A stretch of 64,000 nt of DNA from Acinetobacter zhairuonensis (GTDB lineage Bacteria; Pseudomonadota; Gammaproteobacteria; Pseudomonadales; Moraxellaceae): assembly GCF_022601715.1 (NCBI RefSeq), contig NZ_JAKVIM010000008.1, forward strand, positions 62,001-126,000, written 5' to 3'. The notes beneath the pieces are model-generated. The model searched no databases and was not told where the DNA came from. It worked only from the letters and a program-made list of their open reading frames with translations. A program made the translations under genes and the position numbers. Below are positions 1-9,836 of this stretch, one piece after another; within the stretch, counting starts at the first letter, position 1; each line of letters begins with the position of its first letter.

Positions 1-591
1 TTAGAAATTTTTGCAGAAAAGCATGGTCTTAAAATAGGGACCATTGCCGACCTGATCCATTACCGCATGACCAATGAACAAACGGTTGAGCGTCTTGGTC
101 AAGAAAGCATCGATACCGAATATGGCACATTTGAGCTCTATCGTTACCGTGAAATTGGTAATCCAGATATTCATTTGGCTTTGGTCAAAGGTGAGCCAAA
201 AGACGGCATCACCACAGTTCGCGTGCATGGTTTCAATCCTACACGAGACTTGCTGAAACTCAATAAGCAAGATGGTGAACCTGCGTGGAACTTGGATCGT
301 GCTTTAAAAGAAATTGCACAAAGTGATCGCGGCGTACTGGTGTGGATTGGTCAACGTCATTTGCAAGACCTCGGTCCTGCCCTCGACAGTCTGACTGCAC
401 CGAAGAAAACCAAATCCAGTGCAGCATTGTCACAGCAATACCAAACCATTGGTGTAGGCGCACAAATTTTACGTGATTTAGGTGTTGAAAAAATGAAGCT
501 GCTCAGTTCGCCGCTACGTTTCAACGCATTATCAGGTTTTAATCTTGAAGTGGTGGAATATGTCACCGCTCAACAAACATTAACGAAATAA
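1..591 (+). CDS. ribBA: RibB-type DHBP synthase with degenerate GTP cyclohydrolase II domain (3' part)
   Basis: The reading frame is open from the first base, so the 5' end lies outside the window. The first ~25 residues (…[16 protein letters not shown]) match the C-terminal end of 3,4-dihydroxy-2-butanone-4-phosphate synthase, which makes the four-carbon unit of riboflavin. The remaining ~170 residues resemble the GTP cyclohydrolase II (RibA) fold, with [13 protein letters not shown] where RibA has its zinc site. The zinc-binding cysteines of active RibA are absent; there is no Cys at all in this stretch. This fits the RibBX type known from other gammaproteobacteria, in which only the RibB half is active. 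ribH follows after 11 bases, consistent with a riboflavin operon. The RibB active site cannot be checked here. Confidence 0.88.
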   Translation, partial: LEIFAEKHGLKIGTIADLIHYRMTNEQTVERLGQESIDTEYGTFELYRYREIGNPDIHLALVKGEPKDGITTVRVHGFNPTRDLLKLNKQDGEPAWNLDRALKEIAQSDRGVLVWIGQRHLQDLGPALDSLTAPKKTKSSAALSQQYQTIGVGAQILRDLGVEKMKLLSSPLRFNALSGFNLEVVEYVTAQQTLTK

Positions 592-602
592 TCGAGGTTG
601 CT

Positions 603-1073
603 ATGGCGATTCGCCGAATTGAAGGTTTATTACATCTCGCGAGCGAAGGCCGTTACGCGATTTTAGTTGGTCGTTTCAATAGCTTTGTCGTTGAACACTT
701 ACTCGAAGGTGCAATTGATACATTGAAACGTCATGGTGTATCAGAGGATAATATCACTGTTGTTCATGCACCAGGCGCATGGGAACTTCCAGTGGTTGCG
801 AAAAAACTGGCAGCTTCTGATCGCTTTGATGCCATCATCGCGCTGGGCGCAGTGATTCGTGGTAGCACGCCTCACTTCGACTTTGTTGCAGGTGAATGTG
901 CCAAAGGTCTAGGCGTTGTAGGCTTAGACACTGGCTTACCAGTAATTAATGGTGTATTGACTACGGACAGCATTGAACAAGCGATTGAACGCTCTGGAAC
1001 AAAAGCAGGTAATAAAGGTAGCGAAGCTGCTCTTACTGCAATTGAAATGGTTAACTTGTTAAAGGCTATTTAA
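603..1073 (+). CDS. ribH: 6,7-dimethyl-8-ribityllumazine synthase
   Basis: The enzyme condenses 5-amino-6-ribitylaminouracil with 3,4-dihydroxy-2-butanone 4-phosphate, the penultimate riboflavin step. The protein has 156 residues, the usual length. Visible family motifs are [15 protein letters not shown] near residue 23, HAPGAWELP near 55, and [14 protein letters not shown] near 82, which contains the catalytic His (H91). It forms icosahedral or decameric cytosolic assemblies in characterised relatives. An SD-like GAGG lies just upstream of the ATG. It sits between the ribBX gene and nusB, the common ribH-nusB-thiL gammaproteobacterial order. Confidence 0.97.
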   Translation: MAIRRIEGLLHLASEGRYAILVGRFNSFVVEHLLEGAIDTLKRHGVSEDNITVVHAPGAWELPVVAKKLAASDRFDAIIALGAVIRGSTPHFDFVAGECAKGLGVVGLDTGLPVINGVLTTDSIEQAIERSGTKAGNKGSEAALTAIEMVNLLKAI

Positions 1074-1076
1074 AGC

Positions 1077-1526
1077 ATGTCGCAAACACTTCAAGCCGCT
1101 TATGCTGCAAAACGTAAAGCACGTCGTTTTGCTGTACAAGGCATTTATGAATGGCAAATGAGCCGCAACCCAGTGCATGAAATTGAAGCGCGTACCCGTG
1201 TTGAAAATGCCATGCATAAAGTGGACCTAAGCTATTATCATGAATTGCTGACTCAAGTGGTTGCCAATCATGACGCTTTGGATGCGCTTCTTATTCCTGT
1301 GCTAGATCGCCAAATCGAAGCCTTAGACGGTGTTGAACTTGCAACACTGCGTTTAGGTGCTTACGAATTGAAAGAACATCTTGAAATCCCATATCGCGTG
1401 GTTTTAGATGAAGCGATTGAGCTTGCAAAACACTTTGGCGGTGCAGACAGTCACAAATACATCAATGGTGTATTGGACCGTTTAGCCAACAGCCTTCGTG
1501 CAGCAGAAAAGCAACAAGCACAATAA
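1077..1526 (+). CDS. nusB: transcription antitermination factor NusB
   Basis: The 149-residue all-helical protein binds boxA RNA together with NusE (S10) and promotes antitermination in rRNA operons. The N-terminal basic stretch [16 protein letters not shown] and the C-terminal signature [19 protein letters not shown] are typical of the family. The ATG follows the ribH stop by three bases, so the two are probably translationally coupled. Nothing unusual is seen. Confidence 0.96.
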   Translation: MSQTLQAAYAAKRKARRFAVQGIYEWQMSRNPVHEIEARTRVENAMHKVDLSYYHELLTQVVANHDALDALLIPVLDRQIEALDGVELATLRLGAYELKEHLEIPYRVVLDEAIELAKHFGGADSHKYINGVLDRLANSLRAAEKQQAQ

Positions 1527-1543
1527 GACGTATAGTAAGTAGT

Positions 1544-2461
1544 ATGGCTGAGTTTTCTATTATTGAAACCTATTTTAATCGAGCGCATCAGCATTCGGTC
1601 GATTTAGGTGTCGGCGATGACTCAGCCTTGCTTACCCCTCCTCCGCAGCAACAATTGGTGATCTGTACCGATACCTTGATTGCGGGACGACATTTTCCTC
1701 TCGATACTCCTGCCCATGCCATTGGCTGGAAGTCTGTTGCGGTAAATCTTTCCGATATCGCAGCAATGGGTGCCAAACCGCATAGTATTTTATTGGCATT
1801 GAGCCTACCCCAAATTGATCATGACTGGCTAAAAGACTTTAGTCAGGGACTCTATGATTGCTGCGATCAATTTGGGGTGAGTTTAATCGGTGGTGATACC
1901 ACGCAAAGCCCACATCTCACCATTTCTGTGACTGCTCTCGGCTGGATTGACACCAACCAAGCGGTAAAGCGCTCAGGTGCACAGTTGGGCGACTATGTCT
2001 GTGTCAGTGGTCAAGTCGGCGATGCCGCTTTTGGGCTGCAACATCCAGACCACCCTTTAAAACAACGCTTAGACTACCCGACCCCACGCTGCCAGCTCGG
2101 ACAGCAACTGAAAGGTCTTGCCTCCGCCATGATTGATGTCTCGGATGGTCTGGCGCAAGATTTAGGACACATTCTTAAAGCGTCACAGGTCGGTGCCCAC
2201 TTGCAACTTGAGCAACTACCGATTGACCCAAATGTGCAACAATTAACACAAGCACAACAATGGCAATACGCGCTCGCAGGTGGCGATGACTATGAGTTAT
2301 GCTTTACAATAAGCCCGCAAAATTACCAACAGCTTTTGCAACAACAATTAGATGTAAAAATTACGGTAATTGGAACAATTACAAATTCAACTGGGCTTAC
2401 ATTTGAAAAAGATGGCAAAGATCATCCGCTTCAATTTCAAGGGTATCAACACTTTGCATAA
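1544..2461 (+). CDS. thiL: thiamine-phosphate kinase
   Basis: ThiL phosphorylates thiamine monophosphate to the active cofactor thiamine diphosphate using ATP. The 305-residue protein shows the PurM/AIR-synthase-like pattern: VGDDSALL (Mg/ATP binding) near residue 22, SDIAAMGAKPHS near 70, GGDTTQSP near 117, DVSDGLAQDLGHI near 198, and GGDDYELCF near 245. Length is normal for the family. It lies in the nusB-thiL-pgpA run common in gammaproteobacteria; the downstream pgpA reading frame overlaps its 3' end if the longer pgpA start is used. Confidence 0.96.
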   Translation: MAEFSIIETYFNRAHQHSVDLGVGDDSALLTPPPQQQLVICTDTLIAGRHFPLDTPAHAIGWKSVAVNLSDIAAMGAKPHSILLALSLPQIDHDWLKDFSQGLYDCCDQFGVSLIGGDTTQSPHLTISVTALGWIDTNQAVKRSGAQLGDYVCVSGQVGDAAFGLQHPDHPLKQRLDYPTPRCQLGQQLKGLASAMIDVSDGLAQDLGHILKASQVGAHLQLEQLPIDPNVQQLTQAQQWQYALAGGDDYELCFTISPQNYQQLLQQQLDVKITVIGTITNSTGLTFEKDGKDHPLQFQGYQHFA

Positions 2462-2960
2462 ACCTCCAATTCAGTTTAAACACATGTCTTGGTCGAACCG
2501 CTGTATCGTATTTTGCGGCGTCGGTTTTGGCTCAGGTTTATTACCCAAAGCACCAGGTACTTTTGGTTCAGCCTTTGCCCTGCTCTTTATTCCGCTGTGG
2601 TTGAATTTAGGCTTTCTCAACTCCATCTACGCCATCATTCTGATGTCACTCATCGGCATCTACATTTGCGGACAAACCGCCAAAGTGATGGGTGTACATG
2701 ATGATGGGCGCATTGTCTGGGACGAGTTCGCGGGTCAATCAATTACAGTATTACCGTTGATCTACTTCGGACAAATGAGTTTGATCTCTGCATTAATTGG
2801 TTTTTTACTGTTCCGTCTATTTGATGTGTGGAAACCATGGCCAATTCGCGTGATTGACCGTCAAGTGCATGGTGGTTTCGGCATCATGCTGGATGACATT
2901 ATTGCAGGGCTATGGGCAGCGCTCTGTATTTTTATATACCTCAATATTTCTCTGGCTTAA
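2412..2960 (+). CDS. pgpA: phosphatidylglycerophosphatase A
   Basis: PgpA dephosphorylates phosphatidylglycerol phosphate in the inner membrane to give phosphatidylglycerol. Family motifs are visible: GFGSGLLPKAPGTFGS, VHDDGRIVWDEFAGQ, FRLFDVWKPWPIR and HGGFGIMLDDIIAG, with several hydrophobic segments between them. I prefer the ATG at 2412 (182 residues), because E. coli PgpA carries a similar ~20-residue leader before its first motif; this overlaps thiL by 50 bases. An ATG at 2484 would give 158 residues with no overlap. Neither has a strong ribosome-binding site. Confidence 0.92.
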   Translation: MAKIIRFNFKGINTLHKPPIQFKHMSWSNRCIVFCGVGFGSGLLPKAPGTFGSAFALLFIPLWLNLGFLNSIYAIILMSLIGIYICGQTAKVMGVHDDGRIVWDEFAGQSITVLPLIYFGQMSLISALIGFLLFRLFDVWKPWPIRVIDRQVHGGFGIMLDDIIAGLWAALCIFIYLNISLA

Positions 2961-2981
2961 GGTCAGCATGTAAGGTGTGTT

Positions 2982-4346
2982 ATGACAACTTCTGTGATTA
3001 TTCTTGCTGCAGGTAAAGGAACACGTATGCGTTCCCAGCTACCCAAAGTTTTACAACCCTTAGCAGGACGCCCCTTACTTGGTCATGTGATTGACACAGC
3101 AAAACAACTCAATGCTGAACATATCATTACCATTTATGGACATGGCGGTGAACAAGTACAACAATATTTTAACCATGAACAAGTCCAATGGGTTGAACAA
3201 GCCGAGCAACTCGGTACAGGTCATGCGGTACAAATGACCTTGCCTGTGCTGCCACAAGACGGTATTTCCCTGATTTTATCGGGTGATGTCCCATGTATCA
3301 CACCAGCGACCTTACAAAAATTACTGGATGCTTCACGTGGAACAGGCATTGGTTTGGTGACTTTAACCCTCGAAGATGCCACAGGCTATGGACGCATTGT
3401 GCGTGAAAATGGGCAAATTCAGGCAATTGTTGAACACAAAGATGCCAACGAGCAACAACGCCAGATTCAAGAAATCAACACGGGTATTTACTGTGTCAGC
3501 AATGCCAAACTGCATCAATGGTTGCCACAATTGAGCAACAACAATGCCCAAGGTGAATACTACCTGACTGACATCGTGGCGATGGCACTGGCAGATGGTC
3601 TTGAAGTGGCTTCAGTTAAACCTGAGATGGCATTTGAAGTTGAAGGCGTCAATGATCGTATTCAACTTGCAGCGCTTGAACGTCAATTTCAAAACTTCCA
3701 AGCCAAGCAACTCATGCAACAAGGTGTGCATTTGATTGATCCGAGCCGTTTTGATCTGCGTGGCACACTCAAAGTTGGGCAAGATGTACGTATCGACATT
3801 AACGTCATTATTGAAGGTGACTGCGAGTTCGGTGACCGTGTAGAAATTGGTGCAGGCTGTGTGATTAAGAACACCAAAATTGCCACAGGCACCAAAGTTC
3901 AACCCTACAGTTTATTTGATCAAGCCATTGTCGGTGAAGATACCCAAATTGGACCTTTTGCGCGCTTACGCCCAGGGGCAAAACTCGCCAATGAAGTGCA
4001 TATCGGTAACTTTGTCGAAGTCAAAAACTCGAGTGTCGGTCTAGGCTCTAAAGCCAACCACTTTACCTATTTAGGCGATGCCGAAATTGGTGCAGGTTCT
4101 AATATTGGTGCAGGCACCATTACCTGTAACTATGATGGTGCCAACAAATTTAAAACCATCATTGGTGATGCTGCATTTATTGGTTCCAACAGTTCACTGG
4201 TTGCCCCTGTCCGCATTGGCAACGGCGCAACCGTTGGTGCAGGTTCCGTGATTACCCGCGATGTCGAAGATAATTGTTTAGCCATTGAACGCTCTAAACA
4301 ACTGGTCAAAGAAAATTTTCAACGTCCACAAAAATTGAAGAAATAA
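2982..4346 (+). CDS. glmU: bifunctional UDP-GlcNAc pyrophosphorylase / GlcN-1-P acetyltransferase
   Basis: GlmU acetylates glucosamine-1-phosphate and then uridylylates it to UDP-GlcNAc, the precursor of peptidoglycan, lipid A and the amino sugars of the capsule genes downstream. The 454-residue protein has an N-terminal nucleotidyltransferase domain ([20 protein letters not shown] near residue 8) and a C-terminal left-handed beta-helix with hexapeptide repeats from about residue 250. The acetyl-CoA region [18 protein letters not shown] is intact. glmS follows after 12 bases, so the two are probably co-transcribed. Confidence 0.97.
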   Translation: MTTSVIILAAGKGTRMRSQLPKVLQPLAGRPLLGHVIDTAKQLNAEHIITIYGHGGEQVQQYFNHEQVQWVEQAEQLGTGHAVQMTLPVLPQDGISLILSGDVPCITPATLQKLLDASRGTGIGLVTLTLEDATGYGRIVRENGQIQAIVEHKDANEQQRQIQEINTGIYCVSNAKLHQWLPQLSNNNAQGEYYLTDIVAMALADGLEVASVKPEMAFEVEGVNDRIQLAALERQFQNFQAKQLMQQGVHLIDPSRFDLRGTLKVGQDVRIDINVIIEGDCEFGDRVEIGAGCVIKNTKIATGTKVQPYSLFDQAIVGEDTQIGPFARLRPGAKLANEVHIGNFVEVKNSSVGLGSKANHFTYLGDAEIGAGSNIGAGTITCNYDGANKFKTIIGDAAFIGSNSSLVAPVRIGNGATVGAGSVITRDVEDNCLAIERSKQLVKENFQRPQKLKK

Positions 4347-4358
4347 GAGGATCGTCCT

Positions 4359-6197
4359 ATGTGTGGTATTGTCGGTGGCGTTGCAGAACGTAGTATTACC
4401 AATATTCTCATTGAAGGTCTCAAGCGACTTGAATATCGTGGCTATGACTCAGCGGGTTTAGCCTTGGTTAACCATGACCAGATTTTACGTGAACGTCGTG
4501 TCGGTAAAGTCGCCAATCTAGAACAAGCCGTAAGTGAATCACAAATTGTCGGCAACCTAGGGATCGCGCATACCCGTTGGGCTACCCATGGTAAACCGAC
4601 TGAAAATAATGCCCATCCGCATGTTTCAGGCGATGTTGCGGTGGTACATAACGGTATTATCGAAAACTACCAAGAGCTGAAAGATGATCTTGAAGCACTT
4701 GGTTATGTATTCACTTCACAAACCGATACTGAAGTGGTTGCGCACCTTGTACATGATGCATTGAAATCCACCTCGAGTTTGTTAGAAGCGGTACAAAGCG
4801 TAGTGCCGCAACTGAAAGGTGCTTATGCCCTCGGGATTATTCATACCGATTATCCGAATGAGTTAATCACTGTGCGTGAAGGCTCGCCTCTAGTGATTGG
4901 CGTCGGGATTGGTGAGAATTTCATTAGCTCGGATCAATTGGCATTGCTCCCTATTACCAACCGCTTTATCTACCTTGAAGAAGGCGATATCGCGCGCTTG
5001 ACCCGTGACAAAATTGAAGTGTTTGTCAATGGGCAGTTGGTACAGCGTCCAGTCAAAGAGCTTGATGCCACCGTCAGCAATGCCTCTAAAGGTGAATTCA
5101 AGCATTACATGCTAAAGGAAATTTACGAGCAACCTGAAGCATTACAACAAACCATTTCGCAAGCACTGGATGGCAATGCTTTACGTGCTGATTTCCTGCA
5201 ACAGGCCGAAGTAGATTTTGCCAATATCCAGCAAGTGCAAGTTCTGGCTTGTGGGACCAGTTACCATGCAGGCATGATTGCCAAATACTGGTTTGAACAA
5301 CTGATTGATGTGCCTTGCCAGGTCGAAATTGCCAGCGAGTTCCGCTATCGCACCCCTGTGATTGTCAATAACACGCTTTACTTGTGCATTTCACAATCGG
5401 GTGAAACTGCGGATACTTTAGCGGCACTGCGCGATACCCAAAAACGTGCAGCAGCAAAGAATAGCAATATTGTGACCATGGCAATTTGTAATGTCGCAAC
5501 ATCCTCGATGATCCGTGAAACTAGCCATAGCTTACTCACTTTGGCAGGACCAGAAATTGGGGTGGCTTCAACCAAAGCCTTCACGACACAACTCGCTGCA
5601 TTGATGTTGCTGATTCTGAAAATTGGTCAAATCAAACAAACCATTTCCGAGCATCAAATCCAAACGATTGCCGCAGAACTTTGGCACTTACCAAAAGTGA
5701 TTCTGGATACGCTACAAAATAATCCAGCAATTCTGCACCTGTCTGAATTGTTTGTAGAAAAGCAGCACTGCTTGTTCTTGGGTCGTGGCACACACTTCCC
5801 GATTGCTCTAGAAGGTGCTCTCAAACTCAAGGAAATTTCCTACATCCATGCGGAAGGTTATGCTGCAGGTGAACTCAAACATGGTCCATTGGCCTTGGTT
5901 GATAATGATATGCCTGTAGTCATTCTGGCTCCGCAAGATGACATGCTGGATAAACTTAAATCCAATATGGAAGAAGTTCAGGCACGTGGTGGAGAACTGT
6001 TTGTCTTCGCAGATGAACACAGCGGCATTCAAAGCAAAGAACGTCAACATGTGGTGAGTGTACCAAGTATCAGTGCAACCCTAGCACCGATTGTGTATAG
6101 CGTGCCAGTGCAGTTACTCTCCTACCATGTCGCAGTCCTGCGCGGTACAGATGTAGACCAGCCGAGAAACTTGGCCAAAAGTGTTACCGTCGAATGA
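4359..6197 (+). CDS. glmS: glutamine-fructose-6-phosphate aminotransferase (isomerizing)
   Basis: GlmS makes glucosamine-6-phosphate from fructose-6-phosphate and glutamine, the committed step to UDP-GlcNAc. The 612-residue protein begins MCGIVGG, so the N-terminal nucleophile Cys2 of the glutaminase domain is present. Two SIS domains follow: a serine-rich sugar-phosphate loop (CISQSGETADTLAAL) lies near residue 340, and the canonical C-terminus LAKSVTVE is present. A strong hairpin terminator follows immediately. No glmS ribozyme is evident upstream; the spacer to glmU is only 12 bases. Confidence 0.97.
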   Translation: MCGIVGGVAERSITNILIEGLKRLEYRGYDSAGLALVNHDQILRERRVGKVANLEQAVSESQIVGNLGIAHTRWATHGKPTENNAHPHVSGDVAVVHNGIIENYQELKDDLEALGYVFTSQTDTEVVAHLVHDALKSTSSLLEAVQSVVPQLKGAYALGIIHTDYPNELITVREGSPLVIGVGIGENFISSDQLALLPITNRFIYLEEGDIARLTRDKIEVFVNGQLVQRPVKELDATVSNASKGEFKHYMLKEIYEQPEALQQTISQALDGNALRADFLQQAEVDFANIQQVQVLACGTSYHAGMIAKYWFEQLIDVPCQVEIASEFRYRTPVIVNNTLYLCISQSGETADTLAALRDTQKRAAAKNSNIVTMAICNVATSSMIRETSHSLLTLAGPEIGVASTKAFTTQLAALMLLILKIGQIKQTISEHQIQTIAAELWHLPKVILDTLQNNPAILHLSELFVEKQHCLFLGRGTHFPIALEGALKLKEISYIHAEGYAAGELKHGPLALVDNDMPVVILAPQDDMLDKLKSNMEEVQARGGELFVFADEHSGIQSKERQHVVSVPSISATLAPIVYSVPVQLLSYHVAVLRGTDVDQPRNLAKSVTVE

Positions 6198-6203
6198 TAC
6201 CAA

Positions 6204-6227
6204 AGGCTCGAACATCGAGCCTTTTTT
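6204..6227 (+). terminator. Rho-independent terminator after glmS
   Basis: A perfect 7-bp stem, AGGCTCG / CGAGCCT, with a 5-base loop runs into six T residues. It separates the glmUS transcript from pgm, which starts 25 bases later. Confidence 0.9.
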
Positions 6228-6251
6228 ATAAAATGATTATGAGTGAAAGAT

Positions 6252-7622
6252 ATGACCTCTCTGACCTGTTTTAAAGCTTATGACATTCGAGGCAAACTCG
6301 GCACAGAATTAAATGAAGAGATTGCCTACAAGATTGGCCGCGCCTATGGGCAAATCTATCAACCAAAAACCGTGGTGATTGGCTGTGATATCCGTCTCAG
6401 CAGTGAAGGACTCAAGCAAGCCACTATTCAAGGTCTTACCGATGCAGGCGTGAATGTACTGGATTTAGGGATGACGGGTACGGAAGAGGTCTATTTCGGT
6501 GCCTTCCATCTTGATGTACAAGGCGGTATTGAAATTACGGCAAGCCACAATCCAATGGATTATAACGGCATGAAACTTGTGCGTGAAAATGCACGCCCAA
6601 TTAGTGCCGACACGGGTTTAAAAGAGATTCAAGCACTGGCTGAATCTGGCGCATTTCAGACTATTGAGCATAAAGGTACAGTGCAAAGTTATGATATTTT
6701 GCCTGAATTTATCGACCATCTACTGACCTATATTCGTCCTGAAAAAATTCGTCCTTTGAAACTGGTGGTTAATGCAGGTAATGGTGCAGCAGGACATGTG
6801 ATTGATGCACTAGAACAGAAATTCACTCAACTGCAAATTCCAGTCGAATTTATTAAAATTCACCATGAAGCCGATGGGACATTCCCAAATGGCATTCCTA
6901 ATCCAATCTTGATCGAAAACCGTGACAGCACTCGTAATGCAGTACTGGAACATCAGGCGGATATGGGCATTGCTTGGGATGGCGATTTTGACCGCTGCTT
7001 CCTGTTTGATGAAAAAGGGCAATTTATTGAAGGCTATTATATTGTCGGTTTATTGGCACAGGCCTTTTTGTTAAAGCAAGCCAATGAAAAAATTGTACAT
7101 GACCCACGTTTGGTCTGGAATACCTTAGATATTGTCGATCAGTATCGAGGGATTACCGTACAATCTAAATCTGGTCATGCCTTTATTAAAGATGTTATGC
7201 GCGAGCATAATGCGGTCTATGGCGGAGAAATGAGTGCACACCACTATTTCCGTGATTTCGCCTATTGTGATAGCGGTATGATTCCATGGTTGCTTGCGAT
7301 TAGCGTACTTTCTGAAACTGGACAATCTCTATCTAGCTTGGTTGAAGATATGATCACCAAGTTCCCATGTAGTGGTGAAATCAATTTTAAGGTTGCAGAT
7401 ACCCAAGCCACCATTCAAAAACTGTTTGACCATTTCGCAGATCAAAATCCTAAGATTGACCGCACCGATGGGGTGAGCTTAGATTTTGGAACTTGGCGTT
7501 TTAACGTCCGTGCATCCAACACAGAACCTTTACTGCGCTTAAATATTGAAAGCCGTTTGGATCAGAATCCTGAGCCAATGCAAACATACGTAAATGAATT
7601 GACCCAGTTGATTCAGATGTAG
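6252..7622 (+). CDS. pgm: phosphomannomutase / phosphoglucomutase
   Basis: The enzyme interconverts hexose-6- and hexose-1-phosphates and feeds glucose-1-phosphate to GalU for UDP-glucose and the capsule sugars. The 456-residue protein (ATG at 6252, with SD-like GAGTGAAAG upstream) has the alpha-D-phosphohexomutase layout: KAYDIRG at the N-terminus, the phosphoserine loop [13 protein letters not shown] near residue 95, the metal loop DGDFDR near 240, and a C-terminal [12 protein letters not shown] phosphate-binding loop. In Acinetobacter K loci pgm is the last gene of the conserved sugar block after gne1; here it points towards galE and is separated from it by an acyltransferase. An in-frame GTG at 6243 is a weaker start. 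Confidence 0.95.
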   Translation: MTSLTCFKAYDIRGKLGTELNEEIAYKIGRAYGQIYQPKTVVIGCDIRLSSEGLKQATIQGLTDAGVNVLDLGMTGTEEVYFGAFHLDVQGGIEITASHNPMDYNGMKLVRENARPISADTGLKEIQALAESGAFQTIEHKGTVQSYDILPEFIDHLLTYIRPEKIRPLKLVVNAGNGAAGHVIDALEQKFTQLQIPVEFIKIHHEADGTFPNGIPNPILIENRDSTRNAVLEHQADMGIAWDGDFDRCFLFDEKGQFIEGYYIVGLLAQAFLLKQANEKIVHDPRLVWNTLDIVDQYRGITVQSKSGHAFIKDVMREHNAVYGGEMSAHHYFRDFAYCDSGMIPWLLAISVLSETGQSLSSLVEDMITKFPCSGEINFKVADTQATIQKLFDHFADQNPKIDRTDGVSLDFGTWRFNVRASNTEPLLRLNIESRLDQNPEPMQTYVNELTQLIQM

Positions 7623-7630
7623 TTTGATTT

Positions 7631-7656
7631 GAACGGGGACATATTTGTCCTCGTTC
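7631..7656 (+). terminator. hairpin after pgm
   Basis: An 11-bp stem, GAACGGGGACA / TGTCCTCGTTC, with one G-U type pair and a TATT loop lies eight bases after the pgm stop. No T-run follows, so it may act as an attenuating or mRNA-stabilising hairpin rather than a full terminator. Confidence 0.55.
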
Positions 7657-7677
7657 CCACCTGATTAGAAAACTCAC

Positions 7678-8712
7678 ATGAAAAGATATGAAACCCTTGA
7701 TTGGTTAAGAGGGATCACCGCCTGCGCCATCATGATTTACCACCTGATCAGCTGGACGCTTTGGCATCCTCAAGCTGGTAGTCTTTTAGGAAATCTAGGT
7801 ATTTATGGTGTTTCAATATTTTTCGTGCTATCTGGGCTAAGCATGGGAATTGTATATAATCATTTCATATGCAATTTTAAATCTTCTTTTATTTTTTTTA
7901 TTCGGCGCTTATTTAGATTACTCCCCCTTCTCTGGGTTGTTATTGTCATTGTTAGCCTTGATCAATTCTATCTCACCCACTATTTTGATTTATCTAAATT
8001 CATATTAAACATAACACTATTATATGGATTTTTAGCACCGAGTGAATATATAAATGTGGGTGCATGGAGCATAGGCAATGAATGTGTTTACTATGCTTTC
8101 ACACCCATACTGATTATGCTTTACAATAAACGAAAATTATTCGGTAATTTAGCCCTCTTAGGAGCTATCATAATCGGAATATATTTCGCATTTTTCACCC
8201 TTGATCACCATTTAACTCTCGCACAGCAATGGAAAGCCTATATCAACCCATTTAATAATTTATTTTTATATTTTAGTGGCTTAGCTATATATTACAATTT
8301 TCATGAATTGACAATGAAACGTATTGCACCTCTACTGATTTTCATATCAATTTGTATCTTATGGTTTTACCCTGTTAACGGAGATCAAATTCAAATAGTC
8401 ACAAATTTAAATCGAATTATTTTTTCTATTGCCGCAGTAACCTTAACTCTTGGTTTTTATAAGCTAGAAGTAACTACAATTCAATTAATTTTCTCCAAAT
8501 TTTTATCAAACCTTGGTGAAGCAACTTATGGTATCTATCTCATACATCCCGTTATTTTTCTATATATAACTCGTTTTTTTAATTTAGCTGCTTATTTAAA
8601 TATATTGCTCACGATTATTTTAACCATCTTAATTTCAAATCTTCTTTATTATTTCTATGAGAAGCCTTTTATCAAAATCGGTAAAAGGCTTACTACACGA
8701 TCAATAACTTAG
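7678..8712 (+). CDS. acyltransferase 3 family membrane protein (probable polysaccharide O-acyltransferase)
   Basis: The 344-residue protein is strongly hydrophobic, with about ten membrane segments. It has the family N-terminal pattern RYETLDWLRG … MIYH, in which the His at residue 22 is the likely catalytic residue, and a GEATYGIYLIHP motif near the C-terminus. Such proteins transfer acetyl or other acyl groups to sugars of capsule, O-antigen or exopolysaccharide at the inner membrane. It is AT-rich compared with pgm and glmS, which suggests acquisition with the capsule region. It runs on the + strand and converges on galE. The sugar it modifies cannot be read from the sequence; products of either module are candidates. 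Confidence 0.85.
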   Translation: MKRYETLDWLRGITACAIMIYHLISWTLWHPQAGSLLGNLGIYGVSIFFVLSGLSMGIVYNHFICNFKSSFIFFIRRLFRLLPLLWVVIVIVSLDQFYLTHYFDLSKFILNITLLYGFLAPSEYINVGAWSIGNECVYYAFTPILIMLYNKRKLFGNLALLGAIIIGIYFAFFTLDHHLTLAQQWKAYINPFNNLFLYFSGLAIYYNFHELTMKRIAPLLIFISICILWFYPVNGDQIQIVTNLNRIIFSIAAVTLTLGFYKLEVTTIQLIFSKFLSNLGEATYGIYLIHPVIFLYITRFFNLAAYLNILLTIILTILISNLLYYFYEKPFIKIGKRLTTRSIT

Positions 8713-8728
8713 ACTGCAGTTATTGATC
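8699..8728. repeat. perfect inverted repeat spanning two convergent stop codons
   Basis: GATCAATAACT (8699-8709) is repeated in inverse as AGTTATTGATC (8718-8728) around an 8-base loop. It covers the last codons of both the acyltransferase and galE. It could form a hairpin at the 3' end of both messages, although neither side has a T-run. Confidence 0.7.
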
Positions 8729-9739
8729 ATACCCTTGCGGATTCTGCTTCTGCCAGTTCCAACTGTCAGCCAGCATATCTTCCAAACCATATTGCGGTTG
8801 CCAGTTCAATTCTGTCACTGCGCGAGTATTATCTGCAAATGAAGTCGCAACATCCCCCGCACGTCGTGGTGCAAATTCAAAAGCAATCTCAATCCCATTG
8901 ACTTGCTCAAAGGTATTTTTAATTTGCAAAACTGAGGCACCTTGCCCCGTACCAATATTCCATGCACGACAACCCGTAGCGGCTAAACGGTTATTCAGCG
9001 CACATAAATGCGCATTGGCTAGATCAACCACATGAATATAATCACGAACACCCGTACCATCAACGGTATCGTAATCTTGACCAAAAATAGCCAGTTTTTT
9101 ACGACGCCCTACAGCGACTTGTGTCACATAAGGCATTAAGTTATTTGGAATTCCTTGTGGATCTTCACCAATTTGACCACTTTTATGTGCTCCAACAGGG
9201 TTAAAGTAACGCAACAAAGCAATCGACCAACGAGCATCTGCAAGACTGAGTTTTTGCAGCATCTGCTCAACGATCAGTTTGGTATAACCGTAATTATTCG
9301 AAGGCATACCTGTCGGCATATCTTCATTGAGTGGAGAAACATTCGCTTCATCATAGACAGTCGCAGAAGAACTAAACACCAGCTTAAATACACCAGCACG
9401 TTCCATGGCTTTGACTAAATTTAGACTCCCCGAAATGTTATTATCAAAATAAGTCAAAGGAATCTGCTGGCTTTCACCCACCGCTTTCAAACCAGCGAAA
9501 TGAATCACTGCATCAATTGTATGCTGCGAAAAAAGATGATCTAGTGTTTCACCATCTCGAATATCCCCTTCAATAAAATCAAGAGATTTACCTGCCAGCG
9601 CTTGCACTCGAGCCAAAGATTCTACTGAACTATTCGAGAGATTATCTAACACAACAACGTCATGACCAGCCGTTAATAACTCAACACAGGTATGTGAGCC
9701 AATGTAACCTGCGCCACCTGTGACTAAAATTTTAGCCAT
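8720..9739 (-). CDS. galE: UDP-glucose/UDP-GlcNAc 4-epimerase (Gne1/GalE)
   Basis: The enzyme interconverts UDP-glucose with UDP-galactose and, in the Gne1 branch, UDP-GlcNAc with UDP-GalNAc, supplying capsule sugars. The 339-residue extended SDR has the NAD loop GGAGYIG (residues 8-14), an SSSATVY serine segment, a YGYTK catalytic pair around residue 150, and the LRYFNPVGAH signature. In ordinary Acinetobacter K loci gne1 directly follows pgi; here pgi lies 17.6 kb away and only a 24-base relic of gne1 remains beside it (27355-27378). The gene upstream is gdr, after a 97-base spacer. Confidence 0.95.
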   Translation of the reverse strand: MAKILVTGGAGYIGSHTCVELLTAGHDVVVLDNLSNSSVESLARVQALAGKSLDFIEGDIRDGETLDHLFSQHTIDAVIHFAGLKAVGESQQIPLTYFDNNISGSLNLVKAMERAGVFKLVFSSSATVYDEANVSPLNEDMPTGMPSNNYGYTKLIVEQMLQKLSLADARWSIALLRYFNPVGAHKSGQIGEDPQGIPNNLMPYVTQVAVGRRKKLAIFGQDYDTVDGTGVRDYIHVVDLANAHLCALNNRLAATGCRAWNIGTGQGASVLQIKNTFEQVNGIEIAFEFAPRRAGDVATSFADNTRAVTELNWQPQYGLEDMLADSWNWQKQNPQGYDQ

Positions 9740-9836
9740 ATTTTTTTCCTTGCAAAACTTTCAGTAAGCCCTAAATTAAGCTATCAAATGAATCCTGTAA
9801 TATCGATATTATAGTCATCAAGCCAATCTATATAAT

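Noticed and set aside
4346-4358. glmS ribozyme or riboswitch
   Set aside because: The glmU-glmS spacer is only 12 bases, too short for one.
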